DNA of 64,000 nt, from contig NZ_JAKILG010000002.1 in assembly GCF_023283765.1 (NCBI RefSeq), forward strand, positions 1 through 64,000. Direction: 5' to 3'. Positions 46,446-55,473 of the stretch are shown one piece after another. Position 1 is the stretch's first letter, and every line of letters begins with the position of its first letter. The notes under the pieces were generated by a model, which saw only the letters and a program-made list of their open reading frames with translations, was not told the DNA's origin and ran no database searches. Source of the DNA: Shewanella profunda. Lineage in GTDB: Bacteria; Pseudomonadota; Gammaproteobacteria; Enterobacterales; Shewanellaceae. Both the position numbers and the translations under genes were made by a program.

Positions 46446-47339
46446 CTAAGACTGTTGCGATCGAATAATCTCTTGATTTACCCAGTGTAATAACTGTTTT
46501 ATCGCCTTTGACAGTATTTGGTTCTGGCGCACTATATAACCTAAACTCGTGCTCGGAAATTGCGGTAATGGTGTGACTTTGGTTACCAAATTGGTCTTAG
46601 TGTAAATTGAAAACTCCGGCACTATTGCTACGCCAAATCCCGCTTCTGCCCAGTCAATCTGGGCATCAACACTGCCCACCTCCATAATGCGATAGCTTGG
46701 TAAATTAAGCGATGGTAAAGCGGGATCCAGCAATTCCCTAGTGCGAGTGTCATGCCCAAGCAAAATGAGAGTAGGTTGCTCGGCAAGTGGCGCATCGGCG
46801 GCCAGCCTTGCCTGTTGCCAAAGTTCTAGGTTATCGCCTAAAGCACACCATTTAATCTGTTGCAACTCAGTAAAATGAAGCGGTTGGCTCTCTTTTTGTG
46901 CAATAACAAACCCTAAATCAGCTTCTGCATTAGTCACTAATTCCGAAGCTTGGGATGAGGTTGTATTGAGCAATGAAAAATCGATACCCGGGAATTCAGC
47001 TTTAAATAATTGAAAAGGTTGAATAAGTAGTAATCGCGAAATGATATCACTGGCGGCTATGGTTAACGTCCCTTGGCTAAGATCGTTGATGGCATTGAGA
47101 TCCGCTTGACAGATCTGCAGCTCCATTAAAGTCTTTTGACTGCTTTCTAATAGACGAAATCCCGCCTGCGTTAATCTAAAGGGATTACGTTCAATCAGCT
47201 TTACCCGAGTGGTTTGCTCCAGTTGCTTAATATGCAGGCTCACATTAGGCTGCGTCATATGCAGCGCAATCGCTGCCTTACCAAAATGCTTAAATTCCGC
47301 CAGAGTGACAAAAGTCTTTAACCAATGAAGATCGAGCAT
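46446..47339 (-). CDS. LysR-family transcriptional regulator
   Basis: A 297-aa LysR regulator. The N-terminus MLDLHWLKTFVTLAEFKHFG leads into the helix-turn-helix AIALHMTQPNVSLHIKQLEQ. The effector domain (about 90-290) has GTLTIAASDIISRLLLI. It diverges from the PurA-like gene with 140 bases between starts, which carry a ten-base inverted repeat. It probably regulates that gene and itself. Ligand unknown. Confidence 0.92.
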   Translation of the reverse strand: MLDLHWLKTFVTLAEFKHFGKAAIALHMTQPNVSLHIKQLEQTTRVKLIERNPFRLTQAGFRLLESSQKTLMELQICQADLNAINDLSQGTLTIAASDIISRLLLIQPFQLFKAEFPGIDFSLLNTTSSQASELVTNAEADLGFVIAQKESQPLHFTELQQIKWCALGDNLELWQQARLAADAPLAEQPTLILLGHDTRTRELLDPALPSLNLPSYRIMEVGSVDAQIDWAEAGFGVAIVPEFSIYTKTNLVTKVTPLPQFPSTSLGYIVRQNQILSKAIKQLLHWVNQEIIRSQQS

Positions 47340-47366
47340 AGCGCCACCTTTCAGACAGAAATGGAG

Positions 47367-47420
47367 TTAATTATAGCCAATTGTATATGAGATCCTTATC
47401 AGCACGATAACTATAATTAA
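47367..47420. promoter_or_regulatory. Inverted repeat between LysR and purA-like genes, candidate operator
   Basis: TTAATTATAG (47367-47376) and CTATAATTAA (47411-47420) are perfect complements 34 bases apart, within the 140-base shared upstream region. Confidence 0.5.
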
Positions 47421-47479
47421 TTTCTCTTATTCATATTGGAGGTCTAGCATAACCGCTTAATCAATGTGGAGATAATGTT

Positions 47480-48736
47480 ATGCCGTCGATCGTGGTTGTG
47501 GGTGCAAATTGGGGTGATGAAGGCAAAGGCCGCATCGTGGATTTTCTAGCCGCGGATGCCGCTGCCAGTATTCGCTTTCAAGGCGGTAACAACGCAGGTC
47601 ATACCGTAGTTAACGACTATGGCACCTTTAAGTTACACCAATTACCGAGTGGCATTTTCAACCCTAACTGCATTGCAGTATTAGGCCCTGGCATGGTGAT
47701 AAGTCCAGAAGCACTGAGCAAAGAAATTGCCGAAGTGCAAGCGACTGGCGTTGAAGTCAAACTGTGTATTTCTGATCGCGCTACCCTGTGCTTACCTTTG
47801 CATGCATTAGAAGATACCTTAGAAGAACAACGTCTTGGCGATTTAGCCTATGGCTCAACCCGTCAAGGGATTGCACCTGCCTATGGCGATCGTGTGATGA
47901 AAAAAGGCATTTTAGTCGGCTGGTTAAACCAACCAGAAGTGCTACAAGAACGCATTCAATTTATGCTCGACTGGAAAATGCCGCAATTAAAGGCACTTTA
48001 TCCAAGCTGCGATTTCAATCAAACCGCCGCCGAAATGACAGCATGGTTATTAGACGTGACAGCGCCTTGGCGTCCATTTATTTGTAACGTGACTGAGCCA
48101 TTAAAAGCATTACAAAAACAAGATGCTAGCTTACTGTTTGAAGCGCAATTAGGTGCTGGCCGCGACTTAGTCTATGGCGAATATCCTTATACCACATCGT
48201 CAAACGTGACTGCGGCTTACGCAGGTATCGGCAGCGGTTTACCGGCACTGCGCCCTGAGCGCGTGATCGCTGTGGCTAAAGCCTTTAGTTCATCCGTGGG
48301 TACTGGCACCTTAGTGACAGCAATGGAAGAGCAAGACGCCTTCCGTGAAAATGCCAACGAATTTGGTGCAACCACAGGTCGTCCACGTGATATGGGATAT
48401 TTTGATGCTGTTGCCACCCGTAATGGTGTTGAGCTGCAAGCAGCAACGGAAATTGCTTTGACTAAGATTGATTGTCTATCGGGCATGAAAGATCTGAAAA
48501 TCTGTGTCGCCTATGCCGGTGAGCACACTGAAAACCCAATTTGGCCACAAACTGCGGCGTTAAGCCCAGTGTATGAGCAAATGCCAAGCTGGAGTGAAGA
48601 TATCACTGGTTGTCGCACCTTCGAGAGTCTGCCAGTGGCAGCACAACAATATGTTGAGCGTATCGAAGCCTTAATGGGCGTGCGTGTCAGTATGGTGTCA
48701 GTGGGACCTGAGCGCGATCAAATGATCATCCGCTAG
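47480..48736 (+). CDS. Divergent adenylosuccinate synthetase paralog
   Basis: A 418-aa PurA-family protein. Normal PurA couples IMP, aspartate and GTP to make adenylosuccinate. The catalytic core is kept: NWGDEGKG with Asp13 and Lys16, and NAGHT with His41. Several otherwise strict motifs are altered: GGHNAGHT reads GGNNAGHT, GIGPAY reads GIAPAYGDR, the IMP/Gln region EGAQG-x2-LD-x2-GTYPFVTSS reads EAQLGAGRDLVYGEYPYTTSS, and the aspartate loop ATTGRPRRCGWFD reads ATTGRPRDMGYFD. It is divergent from its own LysR gene and has its own terminator, unlike the housekeeping purA (expected elsewhere). It may make adenylosuccinate under special conditions or use a different substrate; the sequence cannot decide. 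Confidence 0.85.
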   Translation: MPSIVVVGANWGDEGKGRIVDFLAADAAASIRFQGGNNAGHTVVNDYGTFKLHQLPSGIFNPNCIAVLGPGMVISPEALSKEIAEVQATGVEVKLCISDRATLCLPLHALEDTLEEQRLGDLAYGSTRQGIAPAYGDRVMKKGILVGWLNQPEVLQERIQFMLDWKMPQLKALYPSCDFNQTAAEMTAWLLDVTAPWRPFICNVTEPLKALQKQDASLLFEAQLGAGRDLVYGEYPYTTSSNVTAAYAGIGSGLPALRPERVIAVAKAFSSSVGTGTLVTAMEEQDAFRENANEFGATTGRPRDMGYFDAVATRNGVELQAATEIALTKIDCLSGMKDLKICVAYAGEHTENPIWPQTAALSPVYEQMPSWSEDITGCRTFESLPVAAQQYVERIEALMGVRVSMVSVGPERDQMIIR

Positions 48737-48754
48737 TCGCGAAGTTTACCCTAC

Positions 48755-48791
48755 AAAAAAACCATATTCGCCTCGGTGAATATGGTTTTTT
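48755..48791 (+). terminator. Terminator of the purA-like gene
   Basis: AAAAAACCATATTC pairs with GAATATGGTTTTTT, an almost perfect stem with an 8-base loop, followed by TGTTTTC, about 20 bases after the stop. Confidence 0.9.
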
Positions 48792-48945
48792 GTTTTCTTG
48801 CTTGTTAATTTTTAAAAAGTTACACCAACCATATAAAAATGCTAATACTCTTCCCTCCATACTTGATGTCCATTTTTAGTTTTGTTTGTCTGTATAAACC
48901 GCTAAACTGCGCGCTATAACAAACTCTCAAACTAGCTTAAATCCC

Positions 48946-49371
48946 ATGCCGCATTTTAGCCCTACTTATTCTTTTCCTGTGCAAATCTACTACGAAGATA
49001 CGGATTTTTCTGGTGTGGTTTATCACCCTAATTTTTTGAAGTACTTCGAGCGCGCCCGCGAACATGTAATAGGTGCCGAACGCTTAAGTTCGTTATGGCA
49101 ACAAAGCCAACTCGGTTTTGCCGTATATCGCAGCGATATGTTGTGCCATGAGGGCGTGGAATTTGCGGATATTATCGATGTGCGCACGCGGTTTTATTTC
49201 GAGAGCAAATACCGCACAGTGTGGCATCAGGAGATTTGGCGCCCTCAGGGGAAAAAACCTGCGGTCACTGCAACAATTGAAATGGTATGTATGAACCAAG
49301 CGCGCCAATTAGCGCCTATGCCCGCTGACTTGATTGCGGCTTTAAGTGTTGATTTTAATTCAAGCATGTAG
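48946..49371 (+). CDS. YbgC/FadM-type acyl-CoA thioesterase
   Basis: A 141-aa hot-dog-fold thioesterase. The diagnostic motif is YYEDTDFSGVVYHPNFLKYF followed by ERAREH, with the active-site Asp in DTDFSG and the tyrosine of VVYH. Members hydrolyse acyl-CoA or acyl-ACP esters; the exact chain is not predictable. It is not next to tol-pal, where ybgC usually lies, so it may be a FadM-like or paralogous enzyme. Confidence 0.9.
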   Translation: MPHFSPTYSFPVQIYYEDTDFSGVVYHPNFLKYFERAREHVIGAERLSSLWQQSQLGFAVYRSDMLCHEGVEFADIIDVRTRFYFESKYRTVWHQEIWRPQGKKPAVTATIEMVCMNQARQLAPMPADLIAALSVDFNSSM

Positions 49372-49428
49372 AATTTGCTACTGCGACCCAAGGACTCAGT
49401 AACAATCTATCTATTTGAAAGGATTACC

Positions 49429-50925
49429 TTAAGCACCATGATGTAACTGAGCCCAATTCATTTCTAGTTCGGTAGCGCTCATGGGCTTAGCGTAATATAT
49501 TCCCTGCAGGGTATCAGCCCCCATAGCCACTAAAATTTTCCGAACTTCTGGTGTTTCAACGCCCTCAACAGTCACGTCATAACCCAGTTTTTTCGCAATA
49601 TTGATACTCGCCTCGAGAATGTACGCCGATGATTTATCCTGCTCAATATCCTTTAAAAAGGCTTTATCGATTTTGACTTCATTCACAGGTAAATGCTTTA
49701 AATAGGCGAGTGATGAATGCCCAGTACCAAAGTCATCAATCGCGAGACGAACCCCCAACGCACGAATTTTATCTAAGGTTTCAACCGCTTTATTTAAGTC
49801 CGACATCAAGGTACTTTCCGTAATTTCAATCATCAAAGATTCGGGCGGTAAATGATAATAGGCAAGGCGCGATGCAATTTCCTGTGGCAAGGTTTCACTG
49901 TCCAGATCCCTTGTTGAAAGATTAACCGCCACACATAAATTAATCCCAGCAGCACGCCATTTTTCCTGTTGGGCTAAAACCTGTTCAAGCGCCCACTGAC
50001 TGACTAAGTCAATCATCCCGGCATATTCAGCCAGAGGAATAAACTCTCCAGGGGAGATAGCCCCTAGCTCCTCATGCTGCCAACGTATTAATGCTTCGAC
50101 TTGGGTACATAAGCCAGTTTGCACATTTTGCTTAGGTTGGTACACCATATATAAATGATTACTCTGTAACCCTTTGGGAAGGTTATCAATGATTTTTAGC
50201 TCCCGCAGTTGCCGTATATCATCATTCTCACTGTAACAGGCAATAGCACTACGTGTTACTCGGGCTTTTTTAAGGGCAAGATCGAGTCTTCGCAACATTT
50301 GGCTTGCATCGGCATGGTGTGATTGAAGCTGCAGACATCCAATCTGCACACGGACACTAACAGGCGTGTCCTTAATGCGAAAGGGCACTTGTAGGCGGCC
50401 ACGTAGATGTAGCAATTGTTCTTCTGTTAGGGTTTGGTCGTAATAAAGAAAAAACTCATCACCGTTTAAACGAGCAATTAATCTAGGGGTGAGACTGAGA
50501 GTATTTAAACGCCCAGCAAACTGCTTAAGTAGAATATCGCCAAACACAAAGCCAAAGAGATCGTTGACATAACGAAACCGATAAATATCGAGTAAGACCA
50601 TAGTCCCTTGGGTAAGAGGCATCATAGACGCTAAGGTACGTTTAAGGCCTACTCGATTACTAAGACCTGTAAGCTTGTCTTTACCCACTACCGCAGGCAA
50701 GGCGGTTAGCATCTCGTTTAAGGAATAATAAAGCGCAGCAAACTCTTGGGGAACAACAGCAATATTAAGGGATCGACGTTCAAGCTTTTGCTGATCGAGT
50801 TGAAAGCATAGCTGGGCCAAAAACCGTTGCTGCAGACGCAGAGAGTGATATTTTGTCAGCAAAATATAGAGCACACCTATCAAGATGATAAGCAACACTA
50901 TACCGATAAATCCCATCGTGATCAT
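49429..50925 (-). CDS. GGDEF/EAL domain protein with degenerate GGDEF
   Basis: A 498-aa c-di-GMP signalling protein. An N-terminal membrane helix (FIGIVLLIILIGVLYILLT) is followed by a GGDEF domain (about 85-240), in which the signature is LNGDEF, the first Gly being Asn. The EAL domain (about 260-495) appears intact: EALIRW, NLSTRDL, IEITES, IDDFGTGHSSL, VKIDKAF, VEGVETPE and LQGIYYAKP all keep the metal- and substrate-binding residues. It is therefore likely a phosphodiesterase with the GGDEF half as sensor. Downstream of an HDOD gene by 34 bases, probably one operon. Confidence 0.92.
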   Translation of the reverse strand: MITMGFIGIVLLIILIGVLYILLTKYHSLRLQQRFLAQLCFQLDQQKLERRSLNIAVVPQEFAALYYSLNEMLTALPAVVGKDKLTGLSNRVGLKRTLASMMPLTQGTMVLLDIYRFRYVNDLFGFVFGDILLKQFAGRLNTLSLTPRLIARLNGDEFFLYYDQTLTEEQLLHLRGRLQVPFRIKDTPVSVRVQIGCLQLQSHHADASQMLRRLDLALKKARVTRSAIACYSENDDIRQLRELKIIDNLPKGLQSNHLYMVYQPKQNVQTGLCTQVEALIRWQHEELGAISPGEFIPLAEYAGMIDLVSQWALEQVLAQQEKWRAAGINLCVAVNLSTRDLDSETLPQEIASRLAYYHLPPESLMIEITESTLMSDLNKAVETLDKIRALGVRLAIDDFGTGHSSLAYLKHLPVNEVKIDKAFLKDIEQDKSSAYILEASINIAKKLGYDVTVEGVETPEVRKILVAMGADTLQGIYYAKPMSATELEMNWAQLHHGA

Positions 50926-50959
50926 CCCTAGGCCTCAACCTTAGCGCGTAACCTAACAA

Positions 50960-51802
50960 CTATTGGTAACTTTCTCTAATCGAATGAAATCTATCCATAA
51001 ACTCATCACTGGCTAGCTCATCTGCTGACACTGGTAATCCCCTCGTAACAAACACATCAAGGCGTTGTTCAAGCTCAGCTCCCGTCCGTAGTTCACCCGT
51101 ATAGAAGGCTGCCGCACGGATAAAATCTAAGTAAGTGACATGTTCTGGTAGATAAGGTAAATCCGCCCAACGTTCGACCACTTCCATCACTTCAGGCGCA
51201 AAATCCCAACTTTTTAACACGGCTCGCCCTAGTGGGCCCTGCATTTTTCGCACTAATGCCCGCAGTTGGTCAATACTGGTAAACAACTCGGGGTGTGCCT
51301 CGGCCTCGGTGAGTACGGGTAAAGCACCAATATTATGCACTAAACCCGCTAAGGTTAAGGTATCGGAGTTTAGTCTAGTCGGGGGGCGACGTTTATTGTA
51401 CATCTGCAATATAGCGCAAGCAGCAGCGGTCACATCAATAGAAGTACGCCACACTTCATCCATCACTTCCCACACCATTTCATTGGTGGAAATAAAGAGT
51501 TGCTCCATGGCAACTGAAGTAGCGATAGTTTTGATCTGAATTAAACCAATTCGGGAAACTGCGCTACGAATACTTTCTGCAGGAATACCTCGGCTGTATA
51601 AAGCACTGTTGGCCACTTTGATAATGCGGGCTGAAATAGCCGCATCTTGGCCTATTACTTCGGCCACTTGTTTAAGGCTTGCATCTGGGCGCCCGACAAC
51701 TTCTTGTACCCGCATTGCCACTTCAGGCAAGGTGGGTAACACTAAGGCATCATCTTTTAGTTTTTTTAATAATCCGACTAACAGTAGATGTTCAGTAGAC
51801 AT
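50960..51802 (-). CDS. HDOD-domain signalling protein
   Basis: A 280-aa protein from ATG 51802 (MSTEHLLLVG), which has GGGAG six bases ahead; a longer frame starts at 51886. The HDOD domain (about 20-215) has LPTLPEVAMRVQEVVGRPDA, VIGQDAAISARIIKVANSA, AVSRIGLIQIKTIATSVAME and a loose HD-like LAGLVHNIGALPVL. HDOD proteins are catalytically silent relatives of HD-GYP enzymes and often act in regulation. It sits upstream of the GGDEF/EAL gene on the same strand, so the two probably act in one pathway. Confidence 0.9.
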   Translation of the reverse strand: MSTEHLLLVGLLKKLKDDALVLPTLPEVAMRVQEVVGRPDASLKQVAEVIGQDAAISARIIKVANSALYSRGIPAESIRSAVSRIGLIQIKTIATSVAMEQLFISTNEMVWEVMDEVWRTSIDVTAAACAILQMYNKRRPPTRLNSDTLTLAGLVHNIGALPVLTEAEAHPELFTSIDQLRALVRKMQGPLGRAVLKSWDFAPEVMEVVERWADLPYLPEHVTYLDFIRAAAFYTGELRTGAELEQRLDVFVTRGLPVSADELASDEFMDRFHSIRESYQ

Positions 51803-52064
51803 CTTAGCTCCCATCAATCTGCGAACATTCATCTTGAATACTTGGAGTATATCAGTTGGCTGTGATGAGATGAGTAGAAAAAGCAACTGACGTTAATAAT
51901 TTGTATACTTACGTTAGAGATTATACTCAACACACTGCTATATTCATAAAGTGCGAACTACAGCTAAAGTTAGGCGCCGCCATTTGCATAACCCTACTCC
52001 CATTGTGTAAAATGCCGCCCCCGCGCATTGCGCCTCTATCGTATCAATTAATTCGAGAGTCATT

Positions 52065-53432
52065 ATGTTTAAACCAGAGCTACTTTCGCCCGCTGGGACG
52101 CTGAAAAATATGCGCTACGCCTTTGCCTATGGTGCAGATGCAGTGTATGCCGGTCAGCCAAGATATAGCTTAAGGGTACGTAATAACGACTTTAAGATGG
52201 AAAACCTTGCCACAGGGATTGAAGAAGCCCATGCGCTCGGTAAAAAGCTGTATGTAGTCAGCAATATTGCGCCACACAATGCCAAACTTAAAACCTATAT
52301 CAAGGACATGGAGCCCGTAGTGGCGATGAAGCCAGATGCGCTGATTATGTCCGATCCCGGTTTGATTATGATGGTGCGTGAAGCGTTTCCCGATCAAGTC
52401 GTGCATTTATCCGTGCAAGCCAATGCCATCAACTGGGCCTCGGTCAAGTTTTGGCAAAGCCAAGGGATTAAACGGGTGATTTTGTCACGGGAATTGTCTT
52501 TAGATGAAATTGAAGAAATTCGTCAGCGTTGTCCCGATATTGAACTCGAAGTTTTTGTGCATGGCGCCCTGTGTATGGCTTATTCAGGCCGCTGTTTACT
52601 TTCGGGTTATATCAACAAACGCGATCCAAACCAAGGCACTTGCACCAATGCTTGTCGCTGGAAATACGATGTACACGAAGCGCAGCAAAACGATAGCGGT
52701 GACATCATAGCCATGCCAAATGCGGTGCAAATTGAAACGCCAACCACCTTAGGGGCAGGCGCTCCGACAGATCAAATTTTCCTATTACAGGAAGCTAATC
52801 GCCCCGGCGAATATATGCCAGCCTTTGAAGACGAACATGGCACTTATATCATGAACTCTAAGGACTTACGTGCAATCCAACATGTAGAGCGCCTGACAAA
52901 GATGGGGATTGACTCACTCAAAATTGAAGGCCGTACTAAGTCTTTCTATTATGTCGCGCGTACTGCGCAGCTCTATCGCCAAGCGATTGAAGATGCTGCA
53001 TCGGGTAAAACCTTTGATCGTAGCTTGATGAATCAATTAGAGGGTCTCGCCCACCGAGGTTATACTGAAGGCTTCCTACGTCGCCATGTGCATGATGAAT
53101 ATCAAAACTATGACTATGGCTACTCTGTCAGCGATACCCAACAATTTGTCGGAGAGCTAACGGGTAAACGCAACCTTGCGGGGCTTGCCGAAATCGAAGT
53201 GAAAAACAAGTTTTCCGTGGGTGACAGTGTTGAGCTGATGACTCCACAAGGCAATATCAGTTTGACGATTGAGCAACTCGAAAATCGCAAGGCTGAAGCG
53301 GTTGCAGCTGGTTTAGGTTCTGGACACATGGTATATCTTCCCGTACCGAAGGAAGTCGACTTAAGCCACGGAATTTTACTGCGTAACCTGCCCCACGGTC
53401 AGGATACGCGCAACCCCCATGAACTAGGTTAA
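52065..53432 (+). CDS. trhP: tRNA 5-hydroxyuridine modification protein TrhP (YegQ)
   Basis: A 455-aa peptidase-U32-family protein, near-identical in pattern to E. coli YegQ/TrhP: FKPELLSPAGTLKNMRYAFA, GALCMAYSGRCLLSGYINKR, GTCTNACRW and the C-terminal EGLAHRGYTEGFLRRH. Members hydroxylate U34 of tRNA using a prephenate-derived route and an Fe-S cluster; the four cysteines of the CxxxxxxxC...CxxxC pattern are visible. Its stop is 4 bases before the ferredoxin gene, so they form one operon. Confidence 0.96.
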   Translation: MFKPELLSPAGTLKNMRYAFAYGADAVYAGQPRYSLRVRNNDFKMENLATGIEEAHALGKKLYVVSNIAPHNAKLKTYIKDMEPVVAMKPDALIMSDPGLIMMVREAFPDQVVHLSVQANAINWASVKFWQSQGIKRVILSRELSLDEIEEIRQRCPDIELEVFVHGALCMAYSGRCLLSGYINKRDPNQGTCTNACRWKYDVHEAQQNDSGDIIAMPNAVQIETPTTLGAGAPTDQIFLLQEANRPGEYMPAFEDEHGTYIMNSKDLRAIQHVERLTKMGIDSLKIEGRTKSFYYVARTAQLYRQAIEDAASGKTFDRSLMNQLEGLAHRGYTEGFLRRHVHDEYQNYDYGYSVSDTQQFVGELTGKRNLAGLAEIEVKNKFSVGDSVELMTPQGNISLTIEQLENRKAEAVAAGLGSGHMVYLPVPKEVDLSHGILLRNLPHGQDTRNPHELG

Positions 53433-53436
53433 GCTA

Positions 53437-53688
53437 ATGGCATTACTGATCGACGACAGCTGCATTAACTGCGACATGTGTGAGCCTGAGTGTCCTAATC
53501 AGGCGATCACTATGGGTGAAGAGATCTATGAAATCGACCCCGATCGCTGCACCGAATGCGTTGGTCACTACGACAAGCCAACCTGTGTGTCCGTCTGCCC
53601 GATTGACTGTATCGACCCCGATCCCAACCGAGTAGAGTCGCAGGACGAACTGCTAGTGAAATTTGCAGTTCTAACACAAAAAACTTAG
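53437..53688 (+). CDS. yfhL: YfhL-type 2[4Fe-4S] ferredoxin
   Basis: An 83-aa ferredoxin. Two cluster motifs are seen: CINCDMCEPECPNQAI and CTECVGHYDKPTCVSVCPID, with the longer spacing in the second typical of YfhL/AlvIn ferredoxins. It lies directly behind trhP, which suggests it supplies electrons or clusters to TrhP or a related U32 enzyme. A bidirectional terminator follows. Confidence 0.95.
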   Translation: MALLIDDSCINCDMCEPECPNQAITMGEEIYEIDPDRCTECVGHYDKPTCVSVCPIDCIDPDPNRVESQDELLVKFAVLTQKT

Positions 53689-53705
53689 CCAATGTTAAGC
53701 CAATA

Positions 53706-53734
53706 AAAAGCCCTGAGATTAGCTCGGGGCTTTT
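53706..53734. terminator. Bidirectional terminator between yfhL and ubiT
   Basis: AAAAGCCCTGAG pairs with CTCGGGGCTTTT across a 5-base loop. A and T tracts on either side let it serve the plus-strand ferredoxin gene and the minus-strand ubiT. Confidence 0.85.
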
Positions 53735-53755
53735 GCTTTATCTCTGCCGAACACA

Positions 53756-54292
53756 TTAGTTAAAACTGGGGGATTTACTCAGAATAACCGTCGGTTTAGC
53801 CTCAATTTGCAGTCGCTCAATAATGGCAGCCAGCTTTTCGATACTCAGGCGGATCGGGGTAGGCATAGTTGAAAATTCTATGCTTAATAATAGGTTTTTT
53901 ACCTCAAGGCCCAATTCAGTATCCCCTTCAATATTCAGTTTACGCTGAAAAAATAGCGTATCGGGATCTTCCTTCGCCGCAGCAACTAACAGCAACTCCG
54001 CCGAGTTAGCGCTAAAGGTGACCTGCGCATGGGTTAACTCTCTCACTTGCCATTGACCATCAAAAGTCACTTCAAAATTCAGGTTTAAATCCTCAACCCG
54101 AATAGCGACCCACTTTTCCGCTAAAAAATCCAGTTCATCATCCGCGGTTTGCGAAGCTAGCAAAAGTCCAAGCAATTGGCTAATCACTTTCGCTTTAAGG
54201 CTAAACGGCACTTTTGCGAGGGGGAAACTCATTAACTTAGGCGTGATTTCAAGGAGTTGTTTTGCAAATTTTGCTGAAAAAACAGCGGACAT
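53756..54292 (-). CDS. ubiT: Ubiquinone biosynthesis accessory factor UbiT
   Basis: A 178-aa SCP2-domain lipid-binding protein from ATG 54292 (MSAVFSAKF), with AGGG ahead. The SCP2 fold shows VTFDGQWQVRELTHAQVTFS, ELLLVAAAKEDPDTLFFQRK and INIEG-type KLNIEGDTELGLEVKNLLLS. UbiT (YhbT) works with UbiU and UbiV in oxygen-independent ubiquinone synthesis, probably by holding the hydrophobic intermediates. It is divergent from ubiU across about 140 bases, the same layout as in E. coli. Confidence 0.93.
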   Translation of the reverse strand: MSAVFSAKFAKQLLEITPKLMSFPLAKVPFSLKAKVISQLLGLLLASQTADDELDFLAEKWVAIRVEDLNLNFEVTFDGQWQVRELTHAQVTFSANSAELLLVAAAKEDPDTLFFQRKLNIEGDTELGLEVKNLLLSIEFSTMPTPIRLSIEKLAAIIERLQIEAKPTVILSKSPSFN

Positions 54293-54430
54293 AATGGGTA
54301 CCCTACAAAAATAAAACACGATATATCCCAGTTTAACGGGATTTTATGATCTTAAACCTGTTTTAAATCAATTCACCGCTATTCAATCTTGCCTAAACTC
54401 AGCGGCTATCAATTTATCGGGAGCATGAAT

Positions 54431-55432
54431 ATGGAGCTTTTGTGTCCAGCAGGAAATCTGGCCTCGCTAAAGTCGGCGTTACAAGCCGGAGCCGATGCGG
54501 TATATCTAGGGTTAAAAGACGATACCAATGCACGTTCATTTGCGGGATTAAATTTCACTCCGGCAAAGCTACAGGAAGCCACTGAGCTTACGCATATGCG
54601 CGGTAAGAAAATCTTTTTAACCTTAAATACTTTCCCAAAACCTGGGGAAGAACATCGCTGGTATCAAGCCATAGATTTAGCCGCCAAGCTCGGGATCGAT
54701 GCATTGATTGTCGCCGATCTTTCTTTGCTCGATTATGCCCATAAACATTACCCGCAGCTGCCACTGCATCTTTCTGTACAGGCAAGCGCAACCAATCTTG
54801 GCGCACTGAGTTTTTATAAAGAAGCCTTTAATATTGCTCGGGTGGTCTTGCCTCGAGTGCTATCCATAAAACAAGTGCGCGATCTTGCCAAAGTCAGCCC
54901 AGTGGATTTAGAAGTGTTCGCCTTTGGCAGTCTATGCATTATGGCCGAGGGGCGATGCCATTTATCATCCTATGTCACGGGTCAATCACCCAACACAGGC
55001 GGTTCTTGCTCCCCAGCCAAACACGTGCGCTGGCAAGAGGAAGGACAAGACAGATTAACTCGGCTCAATGATGTGCTTATCGATAAATCAGCCTTGGATG
55101 AGCAAATGGGTTATCCCGTGGTTTGTAAGGGACGCTACATTACTGATGATCAAGATTCTCCTCAGTATTTACTCGAGTCGCCAACCAGTTTAAATACCTT
55201 AAGTTTACTACCTGAACTGGCTAAGGCAGGCATAGTGTCGTTAAAAATCGAAGGTCGTCAACGTAGCCCAGCTTATGTTGAGCAAGTTACTAGAGTCTGG
55301 CGCCAAGCCATAGATACCTATTTTGAAAATCCCGATAAGTTCCACAGTCAACCCCAGTGGGAGCAAGCCTTAGCTAAGGTTTCCGAAGGGCAGATCACAA
55401 CGCTTGGCGCCTATGAGCGCAACTGGCAATAG
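54431..55432 (+). CDS. ubiU: Oxygen-independent ubiquinone hydroxylase subunit UbiU
   Basis: A 333-aa U32-family protein from ATG 54431 (MELLCPAGNL), with GGGAG 7 bases ahead; ATG 54425 and an earlier frame start are less likely. The four Fe-S cysteines are visible: LCIMAEGRCHLSS, GGSCSPAKHV and VVCKGRY. SVQASATNLGAL and SLKIEGRQRSPAYV are UbiU hallmarks. With UbiV it hydroxylates the ubiquinone ring without oxygen, using prephenate. It is followed by ubiV 41 bases later. Confidence 0.95.
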   Translation: MELLCPAGNLASLKSALQAGADAVYLGLKDDTNARSFAGLNFTPAKLQEATELTHMRGKKIFLTLNTFPKPGEEHRWYQAIDLAAKLGIDALIVADLSLLDYAHKHYPQLPLHLSVQASATNLGALSFYKEAFNIARVVLPRVLSIKQVRDLAKVSPVDLEVFAFGSLCIMAEGRCHLSSYVTGQSPNTGGSCSPAKHVRWQEEGQDRLTRLNDVLIDKSALDEQMGYPVVCKGRYITDDQDSPQYLLESPTSLNTLSLLPELAKAGIVSLKIEGRQRSPAYVEQVTRVWRQAIDTYFENPDKFHSQPQWEQALAKVSEGQITTLGAYERNWQ

Positions 55433-55473
55433 GCAGTAATGCTCGATAAACAGATTGAAAGTAAGGAAGAGTT

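Noticed and set aside
47480-48736. PurZ, the diaminopurine (Z-genome) enzyme
   Set aside because: PurZ-type proteins replace the catalytic Asp of the GDEGKG loop. Here Asp13 is retained, and no phage-type companions are present.
54358-54371. FNR/EtrA site between ubiT and ubiU
   Set aside because: CTGTT-TTAA-ATCAA matches TTGAT-N4-ATCAA well only in the right half. It is not strong enough to report as a site, although oxygen control would make biological sense.
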